Shown here piece by piece: positions 1 through 12,517 of a DNA stretch of 64,000 nt (position 1 is the stretch's first letter; every line of letters starts with the position of its first letter). The notes beneath the pieces were generated by a model. The model made no database searches. It was not told where the DNA came from and worked only from the letters and a program-made list of their open reading frames with translations. Both the position numbers and the translations under genes were made by a program. Origin of the DNA: Paralvinella palmiformis. Its lineage: Eukaryota; Annelida; Polychaeta; Terebellida; Alvinellidae. The stretch lies in assembly GCA_025642065.1 (NCBI GenBank), contig JAODUP010000054.1, forward strand, positions 1,043,501 through 1,107,500. The letters run 5' to 3'.

Positions 1-138
1 AAAGAAAAAACACTCGGAGAATCAGGATTAAAATGGATTATGCAACAATTCAGAAAGCCTTGGAACAAGATGATGTAGGTAATCCATTTACGATGCAAAT
101 GAACAAGGGTCTGGCCTATCCTGGACTGGATGCATAAA
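1..138 (+). other. Unrecognised open reading segment at the window edge
   Basis: One forward frame is open from the first base to a TAA near 138 and includes MDYATIQKALEQDDVGNP. An AATAAA follows at about 151. It could be the end of a gene or a repeat fragment. I recognise no family and there is no splice evidence. It is not part of the minus-strand gene. Confidence 0.25.
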
Positions 139-359
139 ATGACTGCAAGCAATAAAATCTGTACATGATGTTTTGAAGGATGGCCATCCATACTCATAAA
201 TGCCAATTATTGCTGGCCAATAAACACACAAGAATTGCTTTATCCACATTTATTTGATCTGTATTCATCTCTTTTTCATCAAACCTATCTGCTTCAATCT
301 AGAATTCTTTTACTGGACTTCTTTCTTTCTGATTGTCATGTATTGTGTATCATAATCTA

Positions 360-831
360 CTGTATATACTCGCGTATAAGTCGATTTTCTGGGTAAGGAA
401 AAGGGAGTTCTCAGAAGCAACTCAACTTATACGCATGTCATATTTCCTACCAGCTGAAGATAAGAATATTTCGGCCATCCTTGACACACAACACTATGGG
501 ATTCAACCCAATAAGAGCCAGAGCCTACTAATCCATTATTAATCAATAAATAACAAAATTTTGTTTCCAAACTGTTATTTGGATCTCACAAACATGCCAA
601 TCTTAATGTAATAATACTGATAGTCACATAATAATACTTGATAGTCACACCCTGTTTACTACTGGTACCTTCAAATGATTAGTGATAATATAGAAATCAT
701 TGTTTACATTGCAAACCTTGCTCACCACTTGCTGTAAAACAAATATTTAAAAACACTAGCCAGTTGAAGTTACAATCAGGCATGTTTGATGTGAAGTTTG
801 TTTATTAGTTAAATATAACATCAAAGCAATT

Positions 832-865
<34 letters not shown>

Positions 866-1101
866 ACTGCCGGTGAAGAAAATGATACTGATATATTTAC
901 AATGCACTTGCTGACACTATGAGTTTGAAATGACTGGGTCAGCTTTTTTGTGAATAATGACAATGAATAGAATTTTGAGGGATTTTAAGCCAATAATTAA
1001 CCTCGACTTATACAGTGAGCATATGCCTGAGGAAAGAATTACAGGGTCAAAAATTGACCTCAACTTATCTGCCGGGTTGACTTATACGCAAATATATACG
1101 G
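360..1101. mobile_element. 742-bp TA-flanked inverted-repeat element (MITE-like)
   Basis: The ends are imperfect inverted repeats of about 25 bp: CTGTATATACTCGCGTATAA at the left, and CCGTATATATTTGCGTATAA as the complement of the right end. Both ends are bordered by TA, as expected of Tc1/mariner-type target duplication. Inner copies of the CAACTTATACGC motif occur at about 420-435 and 1050-1085. There is no transposase ORF; the 69 and 67 aa ORFs inside are not convincing. It lies in the intron or downstream flank of exon 14. Confidence 0.7.
834..864. repeat. (GT)n microsatellite
   Basis: About 15 GT units inside the 742-bp inverted-repeat element. Confidence 0.95.
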
Positions 1102-1233
1102 TAATATATCAGCATTATATTAATGTATCTTTTTTAAATGTGCCAATTTTGTGGAAGTAAGTAGAGTATACCTCATCTCAACAAATCAACAGATCTAATA
1201 CATTCTTTTCTTTAAATAGATCAACTTGTTTAC

Positions 1234-1340
1234 CTTATCCTGGTTGGCCAGTATTGTTAAAGCATGCTGTAGTGACTTCATCATATCATTAGATGATTTC
1301 ACAACATGATCTAAATCACTGTTTAATTTAGCGAGAAGTA
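1234..1340 (-). CDS. OSBPL1A: ORP1-like gene, exon 14 (helical region, residues 438-473), last exon in the window
   Basis: Acceptor attttccag and donor AAG/gtaaac, phase 1 to phase 0. It encodes LAKLNSDLDHVVKSSNDMMK and SLQHALTILANQDK, a predicted amphipathic helix matching the pre-ORD helical region. The next exon is outside the window or not recognisable in 1-1233. Confidence 0.85.
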
Positions 1341-2429
1341 CTGGAAAATAAATAAATTCACTGATACTAACAAATATCAATACAAAATATACCAGTAAAC
1401 AAAATATAAATGCTTAGTAATTTTACTTATTTCACAGAATAAGATGGCAACAAAGACTATTTTTGCTTAAAAACCACTTAAGTTGGTCCAATAACTTTAC
1501 AAAATATATTCATTAAAGATGGTATGTATTCAGGAACAAAAGACTACAATCTATATTATGGATGAGGAAGTGTCACTTTGCAAAATTCAGTTAGAAATGA
1601 GTGGATTTAAAAAAAAAACAATTATACTTTTTTATTTGATTATTTGTAGTTTGTTTTATTTATTAACACTTCAGTTGATTGTAATTAAACACATAAATGT
1701 AAATGGAAAACAATATGGTTTTTAGAAAATCAGTCAGGTACAAACAAATTTTACCTTCGCACTTATCTCTGTGATTATTTGAAGAAAGATAAGTATCTAT
1801 ACTGGACAATGCTACAGTCACCTGATGTTCTACTAAATGTTGATGTGCTTGAGCTGTCTGAAATCACCACATATATATATATATATATATAGCTTCTATT
1901 ACTAAATACTATACAAGATACATTATCCACATTATGAAACTGTGCAATGTCAAAAATATTAACTACTGAAGATGAGCTGTGAGTTCACTCACCATCATAT
2001 TTTTTCTGATTTAAACTTACCATAATATTATTATTTACAGATATACAATATAGTCTATAGTGTCAATATTGATGAAATACAGGCCTGTTCACATCGGCCT
2101 TAAGACAATTTATACATTTGAAAACTATAATTATTTTTGCTATTTGTTAATACAGAGAACTATAAATGTAATTATTTGGCACATTTTATTGGGTATTAAT
2201 TATTGAAAATTAATACATTAATTTTAAATTACAGTATTTCTAAAATTCTAAAATACAAATTCTATACTTAAAGGACAACACATACCTGGAGTGTGTCTTG
2301 TATGGTGCCAAGAGGTAACAAATCATCTTCATTCTCTTCATCATCTGATACTCTGGCACCTTCTAACGACCACTGTTTGCTATATGCTATATGTTCTTTT
2401 ATAGCTGTTACCCATTTCTGCAACATTCC

Positions 2430-2462
<33 letters not shown>

Positions 2463-5400
2463 TTATATGTATGAAAAACATACAATAATTATTATACAGA
2501 CAGAGTATATTTTTCCAACAAACAAACAAAAACACCATCAGGAAACATTTAACAAACAAAATGACTTTGTTTGAGTCAAATTGTTATTTGGAGGTTTGCA
2601 GCACTATACTCTAACCAATATGATATTAGAATATCTATGTGTGTAAAACATGGATGACTATATCATATCTAAGACTGACAAAACATATTTAGAAAGATTA
2701 TTTTAATACTACTTTAAATAGGTCTCTAATAAATCATATCATATTACAAAATTATCTGATAAATGTTAAGAGTTTTACTTCTAGTTCTATCAATGACTGT
2801 CAGATGACATGGTTTCCTGATGGTTTCAGTTTTAATCCAAACAAAATCCCTTCTTTCACAAATTGTTCAGTGACTGGTTGGTTGAGGTCGGTGGTGTTAT
2901 CTAATATCAATAAGCTAATCACTATTTGATATAATTAAATATAATCATAATATATGAATTATTACTAAGCAATGGTTCACCATTATAATGGTATGCAGTA
3001 ATCACAGATCTGTGCAAGCAATTTTTGTATGTACATGTATGTCGATAGGTCACCTAGCTAGTGATGGGCAGAGAATAGCATTATTGAAAAGTACCAACTT
3101 ACTACAGCAATCAATTTGTGGTAATTAGTATAATTTGACGAATTAGTTTACTTTTAGCAGAACTCAATTTTAAGCAAATTCATCCAGCATTAAGTAGCCC
3201 CAAATGTGGCCATGACACAAAGTGTGAGAGATATCCTGAGCCAGACAACAGATTCAATATGAGTATGACCATGAGAAAATGAAAATTGTTTGATTGAGAT
3301 TTTGGTTGACAAAACCTGACATTCTTTGTAATTGACAAAGTGAACAAATTAAGTTATTTTACAGTGTATCAAGATACTTTAGAAACATTAGTACATATGG
3401 TCAATGTGTATTTAGTGTTGAAGCACCCACCACTTTGTGGAATAGGTTGCCAGTAGATTCTATTGAAATTTTAAAGCCATTCTAAAAATGTACCAGTTCA
3501 ATGATTATCATTTAAATCTCTTTCTACAGATATATTATTGGGGGTATCATTGTACAGCACCACTGAATGGCTCCTGCTAGTAAAGGCATTTTATTAAATA
3601 TACATTATTATTATTAGTATTATAGTAGCTGATAAAATATTAATATCCTTCTACTTTCTTTTACACATTAATTTATTATTCTAATTGCTCTTTTACAGTA
3701 CCCCTATAAACATGTGTGTGTGTTCTGTGTGTGAAAAACTATTTGCAACAGGAGTATATTATCTATTTGTTAGTATAAAGCATGGTGTTAGTCTACTAAT
3801 TTATTGTTAACAGAGGATACTATCATGACTGATATTATTAGATGATGGCTGAATTGTCACTCTAATGACTAATATTATTAGATGATGGCTGAATTGTCAC
3901 TCTAATGACTGATATTATTAGATGATGGCTGAATTGTTATTAGCACAATGATTAAGTCACCTTGTCCAAGGTTAAATGTAATAATGTAGATTTTATCACT
4001 ATAGAAATATGTACACATATGTTTTTTATATATTCTGTAAGAATAATTTTTTTTAAACTCCATACTGGAGCAACATGATTGTGCATCTTCTAAATATTGC
4101 ATAGGTATTTAACAAATCACAGTTGTCAAAATTATTAAAATATTTTTAGATTTAAATCTACTTAAATTTAGATATCACCTGATTAGTTTAATATTAGATT
4201 TATATCTACTTAGATTTAGAATGATCTGATTTGTTCAGATTATTTCTGCTAGTAGAAGAAATAAAGTGGCATACTTTGTGAAATAAGATAGGAAAATGAA
4301 GAAAAATCCAGACACAGTTTCAGTTAAGACATTCTGAAATTTACTCACCTGTCGTATCACCTGGAAAAGTTAATTTTAACACAGTGTATATATACATTAA
4401 TCTCCATCCCACTTCCAAATATCTGCAATACATCAAAACTTCTTTCAGTCATTCCCTCCCCCCTTCATTAATCTTCTGAACTCTCAATCATATCTGTTTA
4501 TATTTGTGTTTTTTCTCCTCATTTTGTAACACCTGTCCAGTCCAATGTTTCTACATATGACATATTTAAAAGTGACATATTTTTTATAATGCTTACTGAA
4601 CCATGAATGTTGAGTGTGGATCACCATAGGTCTAACAAATGATCAACACATGGAAATCAGTTTCAGTGTCCTGTTAGGTGTTGAACAATTGTGTATTTTC
4701 GCCCAAACAATTAAAGCTATATCAGAAATTCAATATGACAAGGATATTCTTCATTAAGAAAATATTCCCTTTATGACTGATTTCTCTAAAATGCATTCCA
4801 TATTTCAAACTCACTGTGGAATCAGCTATTCTGGTTAGTGTTAACTTGTATGTTAAAAATTAGACCCCATGTATGAACTAGTTTTGAAGAGAACTTTAAA
4901 CATATATTTTATATTTTCTCCAGTGCATTTATAAATATATGCTATCTCTTTCCTAGTTTCTCAACTCACTATTATTCTTGCCATACCTTGTACATTTATA
5001 TTCTTTGCCTGCATTACTTATTATCATTAATCACATTGAGTTAATAGTTTAGCTAACCTGTCTGTTAATATGCGCTGATGTATCCAACTCTACACTCAGC
5101 TGCCATGATGATTGATCATGAAAGAATAACTGTAAAAGGTGAACTTGATCACTGGATACCTATGATAAAACACAGAATAAAACGCCTTCAAAACACATTG
5201 ATGGATGTGGCCAAGCACACAAATGGCCGGGCAAGCAATGCATAAATAAAATAAAATTATGTTTTTCTTTGCCATCATAAATCTGTAAGCAGCAAAAGGA
5301 ATTATTACTACTAATACCTTAATCTTTGCATCATTCAAATAGCGGAAGGATTTACGTTTAGAACCAGTACTAGCATCAGCTCTGCAATACAATTATACAT

Positions 5401-8400
5401 AGTTATACACATTTAATTCTTCATACGTCATTCCTTAGCATAGTCTTGTCACTTAATGTTAGATTATTGAAGTGCTTTGACACAGTTAGAACTCTAAAGA
5501 ATATGCCACATCTTGTTTCATAATACAATATTATTTATTACTGCTAGAGTGTTATTTTATGTTGAGTGAACTGAGGCATATTAAGATGAAAGAAGTTACT
5601 CCCATCCCTGAACATATGCGCTAGGAATCTATCTTCTCTAGAACTACCTCACCATGAAGTTAGCTACAAATGTAATAAATTAATAATATATAATTGCTAT
5701 TAAAGCAAACCAAAATCGAAAAGATGACGTGGTTGGGTTAATGAAAAAAAGGGAGAATGTGAGAATTTCAAGACAGAGCCCACCAAGTTATCCCTCCTTT
5801 ATAATGTCAGATTTATAAAGCAACTGCCTAAATAAAACTCATCCATGCTACAATATAAATGAAATAAGTAAGTTTGTCATTATCATTGCTCAACAGTCAT
5901 AGTCAAATACTTTGTTGTTATCAGATGCTACTTATATATAAAATACCTGTTTCTGAATAGACTGATCACACCTTTCCCTAAAACTGCCCATACTGGTCTC
6001 CAGCCGAGTACACCTGCCTTCTATAAAAATAAAAAGAACATATCTGGTGAACCAGTACTGTAAAATAAAGAGTTCTTTCATATCATAATGATGTCATTAC
6101 ACCTAACTATGTGTATTTGAGAGAGACAAAGTGGAGGCCTTAGTATATAAAATCATACATAAAGGCATGTTTCCGGAGAGTGGCGTTGTGTGATGTTTGC
6201 AAAGTCTTTTTTTATTAATAAATACTGTTCACTAGAAAAGTTGTCTCTTTTCCTATAAACTTAAATGAATTATTGTTACGGCAGTCTGAATAGCAGAGTC
6301 ATAAAGATAATTTTGAGGTCTGTTGATAAAGTTTTGATGATGTGTAACAAGGCACCTCCCTCCAGCCATCTCAACTAATTAAATAGTATCTGGGTATAAC
6401 ATAATTACACCAGGATGAATTTTCATTATTTTCTGGTGACAGTCTGCTACAGATAACAAAAATCATTATAACTTGATTATGATGGCTGCACCTTTAACAG
6501 TGGTCCTTCCATTCTCTGCACTTCTCTATTCTGAGCTTTAACTGGCTGTAAGCTGACCAACTTTCTCATCTGTGCATCACCAGCCATATCCTCTGCAGTC
6601 TGGCCTAAATTAAAAAGATAATGATACTAAGCAAACACGTTAGTATACACAAATCTATACTTATGCTGCCAGAAAATTTAAGATTTAATAGAAAAGTATT
6701 ACTTTTATTTAAAATTTGCTTAGTTAAATAACTTTATACCCAAGATATGTACCAAGATTTTTAATCAAGTAAATATCACACTAATTTTATAATATTTTAC
6801 TCGATGAATGCCAAGCGTTTGCATTATTACCAGATTAAACATCAAAATAATATTATGGATAAGGAGTGTGCACAGAAAGAGAAAAAACAATGTTATTTAA
6901 CTAATTAATAACCAGATCATAAACGTTTAAAGTAAAATGTAACCTCTGGCATTCCTTAACGTTGTGTCGATTCCATTCTGCATAAGTAACACAACCACTT
7001 CTCTGTGACCTCTATAAGTTGCATTATGGAGTGCACTATTTCCATAATGATCTGTACAGCTGATATTAGATGGCTTCCTCTGCTGCAACTAAGAAAGAGT
7101 TACCAATAATAATATACAAAATTTGTATGGCACCCTGTATAATTTATAAGAAGATTACTCAAAGGTGCTTAACAAGGTAGATAATGTAGATGTAGCAGAT
7201 TTACATATAATATGTGTTTATTTCACATGTTTCAAGGCATGTTACATGTCAACAGTTTTTTTTAGAAAAATAGTGATCTTACAAAGAATACATTTATTCA
7301 GCAAGGTTCAAAAAGCATACTCTAACATTATATAAGAAGTTGATGCAAGTAGTAAACATTTGGGATAAATATTTTGATGAATATTAGTTGTAAAAAATAA
7401 TTAGAGAAATTGGAAATAATGGTACCAATGTTTTTTTTGCATATTTTACTGCATTTTTATATAATTATTTAGATTTTTCTGTGTGTTTCAGTGAAAATAA
7501 GTACATGTACATGTGTATTATCAACTTTATTATTCCTTCACACACTAAAATCCAACGGGTAAATCAGACTATTGCAGTGTTATTCATTCACATTTACTCA
7601 TTCACTTGGTTGCCATATGGTTTCCAGCGAAAGTTTTGACCAACATCAACTTTATTATTCCTTCACACACTAAAAATCTAAATCAGGCTATTAACTAACT
7701 TGCATTCGCATTACTCATTCACTTTGGTTGCCACTCAAGTAATAATTAGGGAAGCTACAATATTTAGAGAAGCTACAATAATTAGGGAAGCTACATTTTT
7801 AGAAGTTCATGTATACATAAAAGCTAATTACCCTATTCCCAAATTACGATTTGCTTTACCTATAAATATTATAAAGAAGATCAAATAAGAAACATATATA
7901 AGACATGTTACTAAAAATCATAAGATTTTTTCGTACAACCAATACAATACAAACCATGTGAGTCAGTTTCTCCAAGTCACCATCTGCTGCTGCTCGTAGA
8001 AACTCTGACTCAGCCTTTTTGGTGTCATAATTCTCAGCCGCTGGCCAGAAACAAAGGGAATGAATAAATTAGAATAATTACATATCACAAAAAGAAATAA
8101 ATTACACATATGTCATTTCTATCAGGTAAAGTCATTATGAGGCATACAGACTTATACATGAATACTAGTTCCCTGAAAGGGGGATCTAAAAATGGTTTAT
8201 GTTCTACAAAATTAAAAAGTGGAAAAATATTAATAAATCTGAAGTATGGGTGAATATATTTTGGAGCAGGTTACAAAACATATACAAATGAAGTCCTGAC
8301 TTCTGGTACCTAACATTCACTTCAGCAATGTGTCGCAAGAAGAAAACAATATTACTTGATTACACAATTGCAATAGCAGTAACAGACAACATTATCACAA

Positions 8401-11400
8401 CATTATCACAGTTTAAAAACCTAATGCATCTTTATGGCATTATATTTATTATAAAAGATAACTAATTATGTAAACAATTTTAAACTTAAGTGAATTTCAG
8501 TAGATAAAAAAATAAATCTCAGTAATCTTCACAAAATAACTTTACAAAGTATAATGACTCAGGCTTAAAAATTGAAATGGAATACTTTTGATAAGGGAAA
8601 AAACTGCCACTATATTATACAGTTTTGTTTGATAAAACAGAATGAAGTGTAGTTGTAGCTCTGACTATGGGATCAAGTTTGTTTAACAGTATTTCCAGAA
8701 ACACACAGATTTACAATATTTTCATTATGTTTAACAAGAAACAGCAGCTAATTGTACCTTCAATAAGTCTTTTGATGCTCTCAGTTCTAGCAAGATTCTT
8801 AGCCAGTAGACCTTCAGCATTCTTTATTGTTACATCAGCTTCTTCACCTAGTAACAGAGTGACAACTTCCTGTTGTGTGTGGTAAAAATATAAAACAGGC
8901 ATAACCAAAATTGTGTTAAACATGATTACGGGAGATATATAAAAAAACTAGCATTTCTGTATTTAAAAAGACATTGGACACTTTTGTTTTCTGCAACAAA
9001 CCGATATGTGCAAAAATTAAGTTTAAGACAGTAGTTTCTAACATTAATATGTTTCAGCATTATAATTATTTTACAGTTTACTGACAGTACAATCACCTCT
9101 CTTCCAGTATATGCTGCCTTATGTAATGGTGTATCACCTGTATCATTCTGCAAGTTTATGTCAGCTCCATGCTACAAAAACAAATGGAATTAAGATTAGC
9201 TGAAACAAATAAGTCAACATAATAGTAATTAATACGAATGAAATTAATTTACCAAACATACAGCAGGCAGTAGATTACCAAACAATGTTGACATTAAGGG
9301 ATTGATTTGAACTAAATTTACATATGTTACATTAAACCATTGATTTTGTAAATGTTAATTAAACAAATAAGCACATGTATCATAACAATGTTTAATGTTG
9401 ATAATTAATTCCTTCACAAACAAAAGAACAAAAACATGATGGATTCATGATGAGACTAATATTTTAGAAGACACTTTATAAACAGTTCACTCATAACATA
9501 TCAGAATGTCCTCAAACTGGAAGTTAGGAATTATGTAATGAAAGTGAATAATGGAACCAGTGATCAGTTGATCAAACAGGAATAAATTATTTCTAGCTGC
9601 AGTTATAAGGAGATCAGTTATGAGAGATCAATTCTTATTTCAGCTATATGCCATATATTGATGCAGAGATTAGTGTCTCAATAGAAATGTTATGACATTG
9701 GGAAGGTGTGGAACAAACTCTGTTAAATGATATTACTATCTCACTACACACAAACACACTCAGTTATATATTAGCTGATAAAATATGCAAGTAAAATGGT
9801 TTGTAATATTGTTTGTCCAACTTCAAAAGTAAAATGTTGCTATTTTACAGCCACTTTTATGCTTGTCAGACTTCAAAAAGTAATGCTTAATTATCATCAA
9901 ACCTCTTACGCTCTAAAACAAAATGATCATGTCAGTATTTAACGCTTACTGACTAGATCAATGCATAAGATGATAAGAGTGTCAGCTGTCCAAACTAATG
10001 CTGCTTTGGATTGCAGGAAGATATCAATTTAGACAAAATGCTAGCTTTGTGGTAGTGAGCAGCAAACACAGCCTAATTTCAAGTTCATCAGATGCATAAT
10101 ATGACCACACTCACTTACACACACACACACACCCACAGCATGCTATTATATAGCTTCTTTCAAGTATCTAGATGTGTTTAACTATTTACCCTTGACACTG
10201 GTTATGTCTGGGTCTTATGGCTCAGGGTTGATTGCTGATGAAAACATATTGCACAAACACAGATATGAGCCATATTTGAATGAACAACCTTCAGATTTGT
10301 AAGCTAAACAAAGTTTTCTAGAAGAATATTGTATGTTCATTTGTCTGTATGTCTGTCTGTATGTGTGCATGCATAACTCTATTAATATACATAAATATTG
10401 TATGTTATTTATTATGTAGATGTATGATGTACAGTACAATGCCTGTATTACGGTCACCATTGGGACCAGTGATTTGTGGCCGTAATTGAGGACTGGCCAC
10501 AATACAAGACAACCCAAATTTAGCTTCATTGAGAAGCTTGTTATTGAAATTTGACACATTGTCATTTACGGCTTGAGCTACCGTTATCCTCAAATACTTT
10601 CTTTTCAGGATATTTTGTGCCTGAGTATGACCAACACCATACGCTTCGACAGGTTGCCTGCTGCTTTTACCATCACTATTTTTCAACAGGTCTACTTTTT
10701 GTTTGAGTGAAAGTTCATTTCATTTTTTGTAGCCATTTTCAAAGATTACGTATTTGTGAATATCTAAAATTATATGATTCCATTTCACAAATTGTGGTAG
10801 CATTTATACAGAAAGTGAGTGGCAAGTTTCTGTGTCTACGTAGGTATGTAATTAAACAACAGTCAACGAACACAAACAGTTTATTTTAACTGTTAGGTAG
10901 AATGGTCAGAAACACATGTAATGTCATGGTAAGGCACACTGATAATAAAAAAGCATCTTATCTAATTTAACAGTTTGCGTGTTTTCCCTATGTTTCTTTG
11001 AAACTTATTATTATCACGCGTGAATTGCTGTGGTCAGGTAAAATTGAGATTGGCCATGGGTGGTCAGTTTTATATGATGGTCGGCTGTTATTGGGGGCCT
11101 CGATTGGCATTTGGGACTTCAAGTGTTGGCCGTAATATGCACTATTGACAACATAATTAGCATTGTGTTAAATGGACATTATAGGCATTGACCGTCGTTC
11201 AGGCATGGCCGCAACAAGGCATTGTATTGTACAACATGCATGCCTATAAGTTTTCCCTTTAGCTTCTTTAAAGGGACAGTTTACCCTCAGTAAATATGTA
11301 ATGCTTGGAATAGTAACCAAAAATTCCACAATAATAATGACGAAATATACCTGTTATCATGGATATAGGGAAATAATCCAAATTACTGGAGCCACCATTA

Positions 11401-12093
11401 CAGCTGCACCAGAAGCCACATTCGAAGGCAGGAAGGAGAAAACTCAAATGCTCTGACGTCATATGAGCACTCTCTAGCCTGATTTAGGAGCTCTGTCTAG
11501 GTCATTAAAAGTCAATTAATTAGCACTTTGAACTGGATTATTTATGGTGTGGGTTATTGTTTACACATTTTGATATTTGTGAGTATAGCTGTATTAGTCC
11601 TGAAAATTGGAATAGAAGGCAGACTATCTCTTTAAAACTACTAAATGTTCATTATATACTATTCCAAGTAATTTTATTTTACAGTCGCTTTGAATCTCTC
11701 GATGCAAACAATATAGAATATCTAGTGTTAGGTCGTTATGGTCAGCTAGTGTTCAGAATAGATAAGTTCAAGTTTTGTCGAACAGATATTAAATAGTAAA
11801 TGAAGAGAATAATTTTGTACTAGAAGAATCAATAATTTAGACAACATTCCAGTTTTAGCACTTTCTGTTACCATGAACATTATCAGATCACATGTAGTGT
11901 TCTGACAATTCGCCGTTAAACAACAACATAATTAATATCTTAGATCTTTGATATATAACAAATACTAGAGCCTGATATATTGTAATGTTATTTAGTACCT
12001 TGATAAGTAGGCTAACAACATCAGTGTGTCCAAAGTATGCTCCTAAATGAATGGCACCCCAACCAAGATTAGCTTTGTTCGTTCCTATAAATA

Positions 12094-12152
<59 letters not shown>

Positions 12153-12479
12153 CTAGAAATTAACTGCAGTAAACATTTGCTGCCAGTCATTTTCTCAGGC
12201 AAAAAGTTAACTATCTTACCACCATTCTTCTGTTTTTTTGTGAAGAAATTCAATATATTGTGTTGCCATCTTGCCCAGATAGTAATTCCATTTATTATTT
12301 GTTCCAAACAATGTTTGTGCATGGCTGTGCATGTGTATGACAACTAATGAGTTTCATATTTCTCAATTCAGTAATTTTTGTGCATGGTAAACCAGGCAGG
12401 AAATATTTGCTGTCATATAAAATTCTAGACATAATTTTGGGGAAACTGGAGAGCCTTTGCTGTGGCTGATTTTGGGCCA

Positions 12480-12517
<38 letters not shown>

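Noticed and set aside
2293..2574. 93-aa plus-strand ORF
   Set aside because: It is antisense to exon 12 of the ORP1-like gene and runs into a TA tract.
3827..3937. CRISPR-like array
   Set aside because: The 40-bp units are directly adjacent without spacers, in an animal intron; it is a plain tandem repeat.
10215..10565. 116-aa minus-strand ORF
   Set aside because: It crosses the left border of the Tigger-like element in a frame different from the transposase peptide.
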